A DNA stretch of 64,000 bases, from contig CM036209.1 in assembly GCA_020631735.1 (NCBI GenBank), positions 7,911,451-7,975,450 of the forward strand, in the 5' to 3' direction. Positions within the stretch are counted from its first letter, which is position 1; the number at the start of each line of letters is the position of its first letter. Below, one piece after another: positions 47,028 through 59,033 of the stretch. The DNA comes from Saccharum officinarum (Eukaryota > Streptophyta > Magnoliopsida > Poales > Poaceae). A program made the position numbers and the translations under genes. A model generated the notes under the pieces. It made no database searches and was not told the DNA's origin. It saw nothing but the letters and a program-made list of their open reading frames with translations.

Positions 47028-49483
47028 ATGGTTCGTTGCAAGAATGCTGGTGGTGCTCCTAGTGACGGGGACAACAGTCCTCCTCGTATGTCTGAGGTTG
47101 CGCGTGGAAAGCGTATCAAGATTATGGCCAGAAAGAAGAAGAAGACTCTTACTAATGCAGAGATAGCTCAGGCAGTGGTAGATACAGCTGATGCAGCTGA
47201 GAGAGGTGGCAGGAGCAGTGGTATACGCATTAGAGACAGTCGCTTTCATCTTGAAGGATGACAGCTTGGTACTAAGACTACTGAGACCACTGAGGGCACA
47301 GAAGTGCCAATGGATGCAGATACTATGTCAGTTGATCCACCTGCAGAGCCTCCAGAGGGGACAAAGGAGCAGCCAGCTCAGACTCCATCATGTCGCCGCT
47401 CCACACGCACACGGGCTCAGGTGACTCCCAGGCCAGAGGGCCAGCGTCGTGGAGGACGTCCACCTCCCAGAGTTAGAGGTTCACCCCCAGTCGAGCACTT
47501 TGACTTGAGAGGTGCTACTGCACGTCATGTGCAAAGTTTGAGATTTGTTGAGGTCAGCCGGTGGTTCCCACCTCAGAGGGACTCTAGAGCTTCAGAGGGT
47601 TTTTATACTCCTCTACAGGAGGATTTTTACAGAGCTCTTGTTGATAGTGGCATTGCTTTTCGACCACAGAGGGTCTGTCGCATTGAGTCACTTGTTGAGG
47701 TAGTGGGTGAGCAGCTTCGTCCGCACCTGTCCTATCTACTAGGCTTGTCAGATTTTCTTGGACGGACAGGTGCATACTGCGGCACTTGGGTTAGGGAGTT
47801 CTATGCTTCATTATGGATTGATCCAGCCCATGAGTTCATACACTTTGCATTCAGAGGCCGCGACCGCAGACTGTATAGCACAAGAGTGTGGGAGATTCTC
47901 AGACTCCCAGCTTCAGACACGAAGATTCACCAGCTCTGTTTCGGTCAGACAGCTCCACCTAGACGCCCTCATGGTGGTACTGTGCCACCTACAGATCTGA
48001 TCCGACCCTGCTTCCATGAGCCTTTTGGCGAAGGGTCTCGTCACACACCTGTCAGTTTGACACCACTTGCCTGAGTCCTGGATGCTATTGTCAGGCGTAC
48101 TCTTCTTCCCAGGCTTGGTTACAGAGAGGGACTGACCAGAATGCAGCTATGGGTAGTTCACCACCTTCTCTCACAGACACCTTTTGACATTTGGGATCTT
48201 ATGGTTAGTGAGATGGAGGACACCCTGGCAGAAGGCTTCAAGGGACACCGTCAGCTGCCCTATGCTCATTGATTTGCTTCATCATCAGATCTGCACTTGA
48301 GCTGCCTTCAGAGATTAGTGCTGAGATAACTGAAACTACCACTGTTTTTCCTGAATATGATATTCGTCAGCTATGGGCTTCAGTTACGAGAGAGCAGGTC
48401 CCTGTGCCAGGACAGAGAGAGAGACCTGAGGTGCCTAAGAGAGCGGCTGAGCAGGATGCGACCGTACAGGGTCTTGCTGAGGCAGAACTTGCAGATCTAG
48501 ACACTCAGCCCGCTGATATAGCTGAGGATGAGGCCTCCGACAGCACTAACGAGGATTATCAGCCTATTCCTAGGTATCAGTCTCCTCGGTCTCACGACCA
48601 CGAGGCCGGTGGCTCTGGTTTAGCCTCCCGCTCAGACCCAGCCACGGTGGCTATTCTTGAGAGGCTGACCCAGGCATAGGAGCGACAGGAGCTTCAGCTA
48701 CAGAGACAGGATCAGGACACCGCTGCTGCGTTTGCATAGATACAGGCTCGACAGGACGAGTTCTAGAGACAGCAGCTTGAGATACAGCGCCAACAAGTCG
48801 AGATGCAGCGTCAGCAGTATGAGATGCAGTGACAGAGTGCAGCTAGCCAGCAGCAGTACCTGGATCTTCTGCGTCACCTAGTCACAGTTGGGGTTCCTCC
48901 ACCTGCATCTATCCTGACTTCAGCTATACCATTCAGTGGACCTTCAAGTCAGGATCAGCCGAGCTTTCAGTTCACCACTCCACAGCTGCAGGTTCCTTAG
49001 TCGTTCCAGTCCTCGAGCTACACGCCCATTTAGACGGGGTTCACTCCTTCAGACCAGCCTCGCCCTCACATGTTGACCGGCACACCTTTTATTGATCTTA
49101 GTGCCACATATAGTGTGTTGACTGGTCAGCCGACGCCCTCGCACACCACTTTTGCTACTTCATCAGGGTTGTCAGCTTCAGAGGCAGCGTTTCCTCCTAT
49201 GACAGGGATAGGCACTATAGAGACAGTTCCTTCGTCCGTTGCCTCGACAGATCCCCCAGCTATTGGCTCTCTTCAGGCTCAGGTCACAGAGACTGCTCCA
49301 CTTGTTGCTACTTCGTCAGTACCTGTTCCTATTGATCAGACCCAGACCGCTTCACAGCCGCGTGCTTCTTCAGAGGGTCAGCCTGATAGCTCCGAGTCCG
49401 AGGGAGACACTTCTCAGTTCATGATTACTACGCGCTCCTCGGCACCCGACTCAACTCTGTCTATTCCCCCGTCAGATCCTTAG
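47028..49483 (+). pseudogene. Sirevirus third reading frame (envelope-like position), many stops
   Basis: The ATG at 47028 opens a frame with a basic, NLS-like segment (ARKKKKT), stopped by TGA at 47259. The same frame reopens through 47304-48074 (RRSTRTR, FDLRGATARHVQ, FYRALVDSGIAFRPQ). After a further stop at 48072 and a one-base shift near 48250 it continues in another frame (48269-48679). A Gln-rich stretch with repeated in-frame TAG/TGA codons and a Ser/Thr/Pro-rich end (49070-49483) follow. Its place between pol and the 3' LTR is where Sireviruses may carry an envelope-like gene. No signal peptide or clear membrane span is visible, so an envelope role is unsupported here. Confidence 0.6.
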
Positions 49484-49922
49484 ATTAAATTTTTGGCGGT
49501 TGATGCCAAAGGGGGAGAGAGAGTAGATTCAGGGGGAGAGTTTTTGTTAGAGGGCTTTTCGTTCTTTTCTTGTGTGCTACACTCATGCATCATGTTTACT
49601 TTACAGTAATTGCATTCGTGTGACATGTGGTCTTATGAGATACCTTGAGTCTATATGGTTTATCTCATCTCAGTTTTAAATCTTGTCACTTGTTTGTTTA
49701 TAGCTCATAAGGTTGTGCTTCCGTGCCTTACTCTGATTTTATATGAGCTATGTTTTATGTGTACTAACTCTTCATGTTTTATCTGATGAGTACACTCAGT
49801 TGGCTTGGAACACATAAGCATTGTCTAACCCCTTGTGCTTACAGCTTTATGCATATGTGAACCAAGCATGATCGAAAACCTCAACTCATATCTTCTGAAT
49901 CTAAGTGTTGTCATTAATCACC

Positions 49923-49936
49923 AAAAAGGGGGAGAT
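49923..49936 (+). promoter_or_regulatory. Sirevirus polypurine tract
   Basis: aaaaagggggagat abuts the 3' LTR. Similar purine runs (aaagggggagagagag and cagggggagag) occur upstream at about 49509-49541, giving the multiple-PPT pattern of Sireviruses. Confidence 0.75.
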
Positions 49937-51652
49937 TGAAAGCATCTAGGCCCTGGTGTTGGTTTCGGCAATTAATGACAACACATAATTACCATGACTA
50001 ACGTGTGTTTTGCAGAAACGTTGGTAAGTTAGGTCATGGAGATGATAACTGCTTTGGGCAATATGGTATTCATGTCCCTTGATGGAAATCATTTCGGTTT
50101 TCAAAGGATCAACGATAAGATTAAGGACGGTTAGTTCCGGATGTCAAGGTGTTGAGATACATCTGAAATAGTCATTAGGATCTTTGTTTCTTTCTTTGAC
50201 CGTACTATGAAGAGGGGCATGAGCGAGTAGCTTGACCTAGGTGAGTCTTGTGTTTAGGTGTGGTGCACACTTGTCAAACTTAGCACTAGGTAGCTCGAGA
50301 AAAGCTCAGAGTTCAGTTAGAAGCAACTTGGTTCAAGTTGCATCGCGTTTAGAAGACGTTTGAGCTGTTTACCTATGACCGGACGCGGTCCTGGTCATGA
50401 CCGGACGCGTCCGGTCAGTACTAAATCTTCACTGCGTTTTCAGCTGACTGACCGGACGCGGTCCTTGAGAGGACCGGACGCGGTGGTCAGTCTGACACAT
50501 GTTACAGAGGGTAAACAGCAAGATCGGACGCGACTGTAAAAATGACCGGCGCGTCCGGTCATGTTCCAGTAAGGTCCCGTGGTGACCTGACGCGTCCGGT
50601 CACCTATGATCGGACGCGATCATGCGTCCGGTCATGTTCCAGTAAGGTCCCATGGTGACCTGACGCGTCCGATCACCTATGATCGGACGCGGTGATGCGT
50701 CAGGTCAGATTTCTAGAGAGCTCTTGCATGATCGGACGCGTCCGATCATCCTTGATCGGCGCGTCCAGTCATCTCAGACCGGCGTGTCCGGTCATTACAG
50801 ATCGGCGCGTCCGGTCACTCAGCACAGGTTTCCGTTATTCGACCGTTACACCTGACCGGCGCGTCCGGTCATATCGACAGGCGCGTCCGGTCAGTGCGCG
50901 TCTGGCTGTTTCGAAAGGTAACGATTGGATTTGTTTGAGAGGTCTATAAATACACCCCTCCACCTCTTTTAGAGGTCTCTTACTCATTTGTTCAGCTGAG
51001 AACACCTTTAGAGTGCAAGGAAGTGTAAGAGCCCTAGTGAGGATAGTGATTTGCGAATCAAAGTTTGAGAATCCTCTCTAGTGACAAGAGTCAAGCAAGT
51101 GTGCATCCATCTTCTCATTAGGCTTGTTGTGGTCAAGTGAGAGTTCTAGCTTGTTACTCTTGGTGATCGCCATCACCTAGACGGTTTGGTGGTGATTGGG
51201 AGTTCGGTGATCATCCGACGAGATTGTGGGTGACCCAACTCAAGTTGTGAGCGGTTTTGGGTGATTCGCCGCGACGGAGTGTCGAAGAATCAACCCGTAG
51301 AGAGCACTTGATCCTTGCGCGGATCAAGGGGGAGCTACACCCTTGCGCGGGTGCTCCAACGAGGACTAGTGGGGAGTGGCGACTCCTCGATACCTCGGCA
51401 AAACATCGCTGTGTTCCTATCCCCTACTTTCAAGCATTTACTTTCTTGCATTACTTTCATTGCTTGTTTACTTTCCTAGAATTGCCTTGCTAGTCTAGGA
51501 TTGGAACTTAGGGTGCAAAACTTTTGTCGGTAGAATCACAAGGAACACAAGTAGGCACTAGGGGTGAAGTTTGGCTTGTAGGATTTAATTCTTGCAATTA
51601 ATTTTTAGAAAAGCCCAATTCACCCCCCCTCTTGGGCATCTTGATCCTTTCA
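49937..51652 (+). repeat. Sirevirus 3' LTR
   Basis: 1716 bp, partner of 37957-39695. Its palindrome array is at 50378-50895 and its TATA box at 50945-50952. Confidence 0.95.
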
Positions 51653-51770
51653 GATAGTACTGCACAAAATTGCATGTATTGCTTTTGGTTTCATCATGGG
51701 AGTGGAATGCGCTGAACATGCCGTCCTTAGTCCTTTCAACAGACGACAAAGTGTCCTCCATGAGGAATGA
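51653..51770 (+). pseudogene. Host gene of unknown function, 3' part after Sirevirus
   Basis: It continues the exon begun at 37922 (51653-51657 is the duplicated gatag). The frame encodes a hydrophobic stretch (VLHKIACIAFGFIMGVECA) that could be one membrane span, then a polar tail and a TGA at 51768-51770. A protein with an N-terminal coiled coil and a C-terminal membrane segment is suggested. The insertion should abolish it unless the Sirevirus is absent from another allele. Confidence 0.6.
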
Positions 51771-51929
51771 GGAATTGGCCAGGAGTAGGCGTGCTTAGTT
51801 TGTTAGTCTAGGGCTTGCGGTTTCACTCTGTTTATGGTATGCAAAACCAAGTATGTAATCTTGGTAAAATATTTTTAGCTAACTATGGTATGCAAAACCT
51901 AATGATTCTCGTGTTGTTTTGTGTTTTTC
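51771..51929 (+). other. Likely 3' UTR of the split gene
   Basis: AT-rich sequence with a repeated ctatggtatgcaaaacc(a/t)a block (about 51833 and 51881). It has no coding potential. Confidence 0.4.
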
Positions 51930-53190
51930 CTGGGAGATGCTCCTGCCCAGACGTCCGATGGGAATCCCATCGGACGCCCTTAATCCACACGACCCCGCCC
52001 CGCCCCCGTACGGAGAAGAAACAAAAACGAAAATCGCACGCCCGCCGCAACCCTCGCCCCCACGTACGGACGCCCGCCCACCCCACCCCGTGCCCCGCGT
52101 CCCACCCCCAGTACGTGCGCCCATGTCCGCGTCTGGCGCCAGGAAGGGGAAAAAGGTTGGGGGAGCAGGCGCCGCGAGTTGCAACATCAAAAGAAACATG
52201 TTGCAACATTGTGCAAAGCATGTTGCAACATGGTAAAAAAACATATTGCAACATCTTAAAAAAACAACTGTTGCAAACACTTAAATCGACTGTTCCAACA
52301 TCTTAAATCGACTATTGCAACGTCCAGAAAAACATGTTACACCATCGGGAAAACATGTTGCAACATAAAGAAAAAACATAATGCAACATCTTAGAAACCA
52401 TTGTGGCAACATCCTGAAATGCCTATTGCAACATGTAGAGAAACACATGTAGCAACACCCAAAAAACTATGTTGCAACATGGAAACATGGTCTGTTACAA
52501 CATCTTAAAAGGCTACTGCAACATACAGAAAAAACATTGTTAGAACATCTCAAAAACGATAGTTGCAACATGCAGAATAGGCTATTGCAACATGGTGCAG
52601 ATCGAGCCGCCTCCATGGATGGGGGATGGGGCACCGTCGCCTGCAGGGTGGAGGAGACCACCACGCGCGCTGGATCTGTGTTGTACTCCACGGATCGACG
52701 ACGGGGGAGGCCGCTGCCAGGTATCCACCGCGAGAAAGGGCACCATGGCCGCAGCCGAGGTTGGGAAGGGCTCCCTGGGTGGAGGAGGCACGTCAGGCTC
52801 GAGCTCCGCTGGGGTGGATGGAGGGTGCTGCCGTGGTGAAGGCATCAGGCTGCCGACGGTGGCGGAGAGGTAGCCATGGTGCTCAGTTGTGGGGAGGAGA
52901 AGCTATGGTGGGAGATGATGAAGCGGGAGGGGGTGGAAACGAGGAACCGAGCGAGGCGGGCAACTCGGGCAGGGGGCGCACGCGCTCGGGCGTGCGCAGT
53001 GCCGCGGCGGCGAGCGGACGTGCGTGCTTGAGAGTTTTGCGGGCCGCTAAAGTGAAAATGAAAGAGGACAAGGCAGGGGATGAGTGGAGGAGAAGGAAGA
53101 GGATAAGGCAGGGGAAAGGAAAGGAGGAGCTTGCGCCACAACCGTGTCCAGAGAGAGAGCGCGTGTCGGACATAGGTAGGAGAGCATTTC
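51930..53190. mobile_element. TTGCAACAT-rich DNA element A (MULE-like?)
   Basis: The left end (gatgctcctgcccagacgtccga) has an imperfect inverted match at the right end (tcggacataggtaggagagcat). A near-perfect palindrome gtccgatgggaatcccatcggac lies at about 51951-51973. From 52180 to 52600 a (t)tgcaaca(t) motif recurs at roughly 20-30 bp spacing. The interior at 52600-53180 is GC-rich, and its overlapping frames on both strands show no domain. It is clearly related to 54280-55328. The superfamily is uncertain. Confidence 0.5.
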
Positions 53191-53698
53191 TGTTTTTTTT
53201 GTCATATCATGTAACTCCTAGTTGTAGCACAATGTCGCTCTTCTAAGCTGCATGGAGCAGGTGCTCGGTTAAGTATTGCAGGTTAATCAAATGTGGTATG
53301 CGTGGTGATTATCTATGCAGCAAGAACAATGCGTGCAAGTGGAGGCAACCGAAGCCATGGGCGGTGCATGCAGGAAGAGGAGAAAAGGCGCGTGCGGGCA
53401 TGGCTAGTGTGGTTGGGCTCTGCCGCGCAGGAAGAGGAGAGAAGTGGGGAGAGAGAGAGGTAGAAAAGAAAGGAAGAGAAGGTGGTGAGCCTCATTTTTT
53501 GGTTTGCTGCTGTGGTGTGGTGACTTGGTGGTGAGTACTGCTCTGTCCTAGAATAGCTGACTCAGGACGAATCCAAAGGATCGAATTAGAGGCAAAGAGG
53601 AGAGAGGAAGAGGAGGTTCAAAAGCTTTAGTTGCACAACACAGCAGTGGAAAGAGTGGAGGTGATCCACTAATTACAAAGGGTGCGCCGAGGGCATGA

Positions 53699-54141
53699 TT
53701 GGTTCTAGGATGGTTGTTGTGGCGACTGAACTGAAGCTGAAACTAATGCCAAATGATGTAAAGCTAAAGGGAAGCAAGAATTATATGAGTTGGTCTAGAA
53801 GAGTACCAGGGGCATAGTATTCTCTGGTGGAGGATTGTGTTGAGCTGGCTAACAAGCTTAGCTTCGAGTGGAGAGTTTGGCATCCAACAAACTCTGTCAT
53901 AGTGGTGTGGTTATTGGCATCCATGTCACCGTCTGTTAGCAAAATGATAGAAGCTATGCGCAGTGTAGCGCAAATATGGAATACCCTGAGTAACATGTAT
54001 TCCATGCTGAGGGAATGTGATGGTAATGATGAAAATTTAGAGCAAGGCCGATGCAGAGTACTTGTGGGGAGAGTTGGACCAATATACTCCACCTCGTATG
54101 CGAGATCCATAGGATGCTCAAGAGGTCGAGAAGTGGGTTGA
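53699..54141 (+). pseudogene. Decayed Copia gag fragment
   Basis: Reading on the plus strand, a KLKGSKNYMSW motif is followed after an in-frame stop at about 53817 by EWRVWHPTNSVIVVWLLASM and IWNTLSNMYSM. This is the UBN2/DUF4219 Gag pattern of Copia elements. No LTR or pol is attached. It lies between the two TTGCAACAT elements. Confidence 0.65.
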
Positions 54142-54279
54142 GGATAGGAGGGTGACTCAACTGCAAATGGCTCAACGTTATTTTTCCCCCAACACAAGAG
54201 AACTACGCGTCAATATATTAAGATACAACAAATGATCCAATTACAAGTTGAATCCACGACATGAGTTAGTTTTTTTAAC

Positions 54280-55328
54280 CAGCAGTGCTAATGCCCGGAT
54301 GTCCGGATAGACGCTCGCGCTGCACTCCGTTTCTCGTGCATGTCTGCACTTCACGCCCCGTGCTCGCACCTGCACTCCACGCGCCCGTGCTCGCGCCTGC
54401 ATTTCGCGCTCCCACATGGGGCCCACACCACCTGGACGTCGCCCCCGCGCCGTCAGACTATGTGCGGGATCGCTCATGCCCTCTCACGTTTTCCCACGCG
54501 CATCCCATGTGCAACATTCAATCTACTTTTAAAATATTCAGATGCAACACTTACAACATATGTCTAAAGACAAATGAAACACTTGAAACATGCTTCTGAA
54601 AAATTTGCAAAAAAACACCTGAAAAATGCTTGAAAACCATTGCAAACCTACGCAACATCCAGATAAAACTGTTGCAACAGTTGTGTGAAACATATGCAAC
54701 ATCTAGATAAACACACATGCAACATATGTCCGAAAACACCGATGAAACATTGGGAACAGACGCTTGCAACATATGTGTACAACCATTGCAACATATGCAA
54801 CATCCCGATTTACTTTTGCAATATCCATCTAAAACACTTGCAACATACTTATGAAACACTTAGAAACGTACACTTGCAACATGCATTTTTCACTCTTATT
54901 CCGTGCGACGCATAGCAGAGCGGGGAACAGGCAGTTCCACCAAGCCAGCGGCCGAGGATGGTGGCGCAGCCTGCCAATGGCCAACGACAGCCCCCTCTCC
55001 TGGTTGCCTAGCCACACGCGGCATCCGGGCGCCTGCGCGGCTGTTGCTGGGTTGGCCCGGCCAGCCAGCGAAACTGGCGAGTGGCTAGACCCCGATGGCG
55101 GCGAGGAGGCTCACCAACTCAGTGGAGGCGACTGCGGCGAGCGAGCAGCGCGGTGTGGCGGTGGAGAACGCCGCGAGGCAGAGTTGGGAAATGTCGTAGC
55201 TTCCACTTTTTTTAGAAGCCGTCGAAGCGTCCAATTAATTTCGTAGAAGGGAGCAGGCTTGTTGGGCCATTCCGCCGGCCCGTCGAAGTGTGTCTTGGCA
55301 GACGGACGCCCTCACTGTTGTATTTTTG
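54280..55328. mobile_element. TTGCAACAT-rich DNA element B (MULE-like?)
   Basis: Exact 9-bp repeats ttttttaac at 54271-54279 and 55329-55337 flank 1049 bp. The left end (cagcagtgctaatgcccggatgtccg) matches element A's left end and, inverted, the right end (cggacgccctcactg). tgcaacat motifs recur at 54500-54890, followed by a GC-rich interior. A 9-bp TSD fits a Mutator-like origin, but the T-rich target makes chance similarity possible. Confidence 0.5.
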
Positions 55329-55966
55329 TTTTTTAACACATATGGGCCTTTGAAGATCTAAACAATCATATCCAGTATCTAAACCAAAACCTCTCCCAGA
55401 GCATGCTCAGTAATCTCCTGTCCACCAGTTTGTGGAAGGTGTTGCGGATAATTTGAACTCAATTGGCATGGACAATATGTTTTCAGTTAGTTGTTTTTGT
55501 CCCAAATGACGCGGGCCTGATTTCACAGCAACTTCCTCATTTTATTTTTACCAGTGAAGTCTGACTATATATATATCTTGTAATGAACACTGGAAAAAGA
55601 AAATTTCATTGATATAGTTTTTTTTATGTTTGTTATCGAAGCAGCAGCTCTGAATTTGACAAGTCGTAACCATTAAGTCTGACTATATTTCAAGCTCATT
55701 GCAACTTATATTCTGTAGACCATGAGTCCATGACTCCACATTCTGTTTTTCACAGGTAAGTACCAAGTAGTCATCTTTAACTTCATTTTCCATATGGTTT
55801 TGTAGGAAAAATAAGAAAAATGAAAAATACAATAAGCTACAGAAAATACATGGGTGAAGCAATAATGGACACTAATACTGACTATATGACTATTAAGGCT
55901 AAGGACTAAAAAGTCTAAACTTGTGCAAGATCCTACAGGGATGACTATTAAGGGCATTATGTACAT

Positions 55967-58746
55967 TTACTTTTGTGAGTTCTTTGTATAGCGCCAAAGT
56001 AAACCTCCGATAATATTGTTTATGGAGTGAGAAGCCATTGGAACTATAATGCTCGAGGAAGCTATGGTTCCTATACCATAGGCAAAGCCAACACATGTTG
56101 CCCTGAAAACAATAATAAATTGTATAAGAACATATCTGAATCTTATCACCATGTTAACACTTATGTGTACAGCAGGAAATAGTACATTAATTTTTCCTGT
56201 TACACACATGCAAAAAATACTGCAGAAAAGTATGTACCAGATTGCAAATGAATATTTCCTGCCATTGCCCAAGTGAAGAACACCAAAAATGGTTCCGATT
56301 ATAAGGGCACTAATCCAGTTCAATCCCAAGATAGGCATCATCGCCCCTCGAAAGAGCAACTCCTGTTATATGTAAAGTGTACATAAAAAAGTTACTATAA
56401 CCAACCCAGTGTTAAGCAACATTTTTTCATTGATGAGCTCACCTCACTTATCCCAGGGAGACAAGAAACAACAATGTAGTCCAGAGGCTCTAGCGATGTA
56501 AGGATCTAATGGATGAAAATAAAATAATTGTGTGGATTTCAGTAAGAGATTTGCAGTATCTAAAAGTACTGAGTAAGCTTTGTAAGGTTCGAGTCCAAAA
56601 ATAATTTCAGGGGAAGACATTACACACTAATTGTTGACCATAGAATGAAAAGAGATCCTAGAATCCTACACCTGCATGTGTGGAACTCTGGATTGGTAGT
56701 CACGAATATGAGAAATTGAAGGGAGTAAAGAATAGGTTGGTGGAAGGCTGCATGTAAAGAGAGTTCTTTTTGTCACACCAATATAATTAACTCTGTTGGC
56801 CCAAGGCACTGCCAAACTTACAAACAACTATATCTTTCAGTGTATGACAGAATGCTTTTCATAGGAAGTGAGCTTAGCTCAACTGGTTGGGTGGGAGGTG
56901 TGGTCAATAGTTCTCATGGCGTCGCCTAGGCGTCCAGGCGCTCCCCCATCGCCTTGCAGAATGGGCGCCTAGGCGGGCAAGGCGGGCGCCTAGGCGTCTA
57001 GGCGGTGGTACATCGCCGTGCCTCGCCTTTACGCCGTAAGAACTATGGTGGTCATGCACCCAACCACCCAGATTCCAAGTCCTCTCTTGGCTCCTATTTC
57101 TGCCTATTTCTCTTCTTAATGAAAAACTGCATAGTTCCTCCTAGGTTGGATCTCGTTTTTTAACAGAACGCTTCTCATTATGCTGAACCTCTATAAGATA
57201 TTAGAACTATGTTATTTATCAGCATGTTGAAATGTGAAACCAATAAATCCAAGAAAAGATACAACTCAAAAAACATTCGAAGTATGCATAGTTACAGACT
57301 TGTCTATTTGCAGCTTCACTGGAATCTCTGAAATCTGACCATGTTTGTAGCAGAATGTATCTACTAGAGGAGATTACTATTACAAGTCCCACAACCAACT
57401 CAAGATGCCAAGTTTCAAAATTGACTGCAGAAAAAGCAGTAGTTAAGTTAATAATATGATACAAGGCATTTTGCCTAGTCAGAAATATCACATTAAATCT
57501 CATTTACTTGTAAAGATGTAGAAAAAAACTTACATGAAACATCTGTAGGATCAGCAATTGGCCATCCATTTAAAGATGCTAGGTGTGATGCCTGCGGTAA
57601 ACAATCAACCATTTTTATTATGAAATTCAGGCTTTGATACAGAGGGCAAAAAGTAAGCAATCTGGGTTCATAAAGAGTTCAGGATACTGCAAGAGTAACA
57701 GCAGAGCACAAACTCATATGTGTTTAGTATAACTTACACCAAAGCAACATTTAGAATTCGCTATCAAAGCCGTCTCAAGAACTGAAAGTTGTTCTAGAGA
57801 ACACCACAGTGTTTACCTGGCGAAGCAGAAGCCCTCCAGTAAGCAGGAAGCCTGATGTGAGAGCGCAAGCCTGAAGAACAGCACTCCTTGGAGCACCTGA
57901 AATTTGATCATCAGTAGCAACATCCTCGCTATTGACCTCGAGGCTTGTGCTAGCACTTTCTCCACTGCCCGAAGAAGCTTCCTCACTTATCAACAGTGAA
58001 TCCTTTGACTCGTTTTGAAAACTTCTCCTTTTCCTCTTAGTGTTCTTTGTCGCAAATGTTATGACCTCCTTCAATATCGAACAATGTATGCTTGTCATAT
58101 GCATACATCGGGAGCAACTAAAAGTCACTCATGTGACAGAAAATTACTTACATTAAGTCGGCCAAACTGCATATGTTTCCATGTAGCAACTGGGCTTTGC
58201 AGATTCCAACCTAATCAAGTATTATCTGTCAATGTAAGGGTACCAGAATGACATAAGCAAGTAGTAAACACACACGCAAGAAGGTCAATTTACACAGAAA
58301 AAGGAAATAATCCTATGTTCATCCTTCCTAACACTGACATGAACATAAATTGTGATGGACTAGCTACTACAACACCAATTGTGGTGTCTGGATGAGTGGG
58401 CCGTATTATATGGTTACAGTTTCTACCATATATGTCTTTTTGATTCCGTTGAAAACTTGAAATCGATTTTAGGGTATCTTAGGTGTATTCGATTTCACGG
58501 TATTAGGTGTATATCGGTATGGGAGTTTATGACCTCCCCCTCTATGGCTTGCAGTAATGATCCCTCCCCTTGCTACAGTAACTTTTGAAGATATATTAAT
58601 CCATTATTTTTCGGTTCCTCCAATCACTGCCAATCTGCCATGCTTGTGGTTGAACAAAAGGAAACATCCCCAAGAAATAGTGGATGGTTGAATTCAATCA
58701 CCCTGCATCACGAGAACTGTTACGCTACAGCTGGCTACAAAAATAG

Positions 58747-58844
<98 letters not shown>

Positions 58845-59033
58845 CCCTATCTCCGAAGCCAAATGGCCGGACAAGAGTCCATGGACCATGGTTGGTGGAG
58901 AATGAATCGCCCACGAAGTGAAAAGTAGAAAATCAAATCGGGCCAAGAACGCTGGAAGATGGGTGGGGAAATTATGCGCACCTCTGAAGGGGAGTGGGCG
59001 GCGACAGGAGAGTGCGCTCACTGCGAGCATCAT
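55967..59033 (-). CDS. CPBP (CAAX-type) intramembrane protease, 8 exons, complete
   Basis: Exons: 58982-59033, 58152-58210, 57817-58068, 57534-57591, 57300-57424, 56443-56505, 56238-56362, 55967-56102. Frame closes across all GT-AG junctions to give 289 residues, starting MMLAVSALSCRRPLPFR and ending KNSQK before a TAA. The Abi/CPBP glutamic-type protease motifs are complete: EELLFR with the glutamate pair at residues 203-204 and R208, FGVLH (H233) and HSINN (H270, N274), in hydrophobic helices. An acidic Ser-rich linker (about residues 55-95) follows the N-terminus. The short basic, Ser-rich start fits a plastid transit peptide, as in the Arabidopsis SCO4-like group. The acceptor of exon 3 lacks a good pyrimidine tract and could lie 3 bases further. 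Intron 5 holds a nested SINE; intron 1 holds a long (TA)n. Confidence 0.85.
56863..57164 (+). mobile_element. tRNA-derived SINE in protease intron 5
   Basis: The head contains an A-box-like gcttagctcaactggttggg and, after the nested insert, a B-box-like gattccaagtcc; the end is T-rich (cgttttttaac). Flanks agaatgcttttcat (56849-56862) and agaacgcttctcat (57165-57178) form a 14-bp TSD with two differences, so the insertion is old. It differs from the SINE at 4109. Confidence 0.7.
56907..57047. mobile_element. MITE nested in the SINE
   Basis: 141 bp with inverted ends (atagttctcatggcg against catagttcttacggcg). It is flanked by gtggtca at 56900-56906 and 57048-57054, suggesting a 7-9 bp TSD of hAT or Mutator type. 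The interior is built from cgcctaggcg palindromes. Confidence 0.65.
58747..58843. repeat. (TA)n microsatellite, about 48 units
   Basis: A pure TA run in protease intron 1. It is likely to be variable in length and prone to sequencing error. Confidence 0.95.

Larger units (their letters stand above)
37957..51652 (+). mobile_element. Complete Sirevirus (Maximus/SIRE-type Copia), 13.7 kb
   Basis: LTRs at 37957-39695 and 49937-51652 start tgaaagcatctagg and end cctttca. The 5-bp TSD gatag lies at 37952-37956 and 51653-51657. A tRNA-iMet PBS, long Gag, Copia-order Pol and a third reading frame between Pol and the 3' LTR are the Sirevirus layout. Several polypurine tracts precede the 3' LTR, another Sirevirus habit. 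LTRs look about 97% alike by eye; the 5' LTR has roughly 23 bp more inside its palindrome array. The element interrupts a coding exon. Its frames carry several stops and frameshifts, so it is not autonomous now. Confidence 0.95.

Noticed and set aside
52582..53246. Frames of up to 206 codons in element A
   Set aside because: Overlapping frames on both strands of GC-rich, low-complexity sequence; no domain recognised.
58640..58921. Frame with a long Ile-Tyr repeat
   Set aside because: Translation of the (TA)n microsatellite inside an intron.
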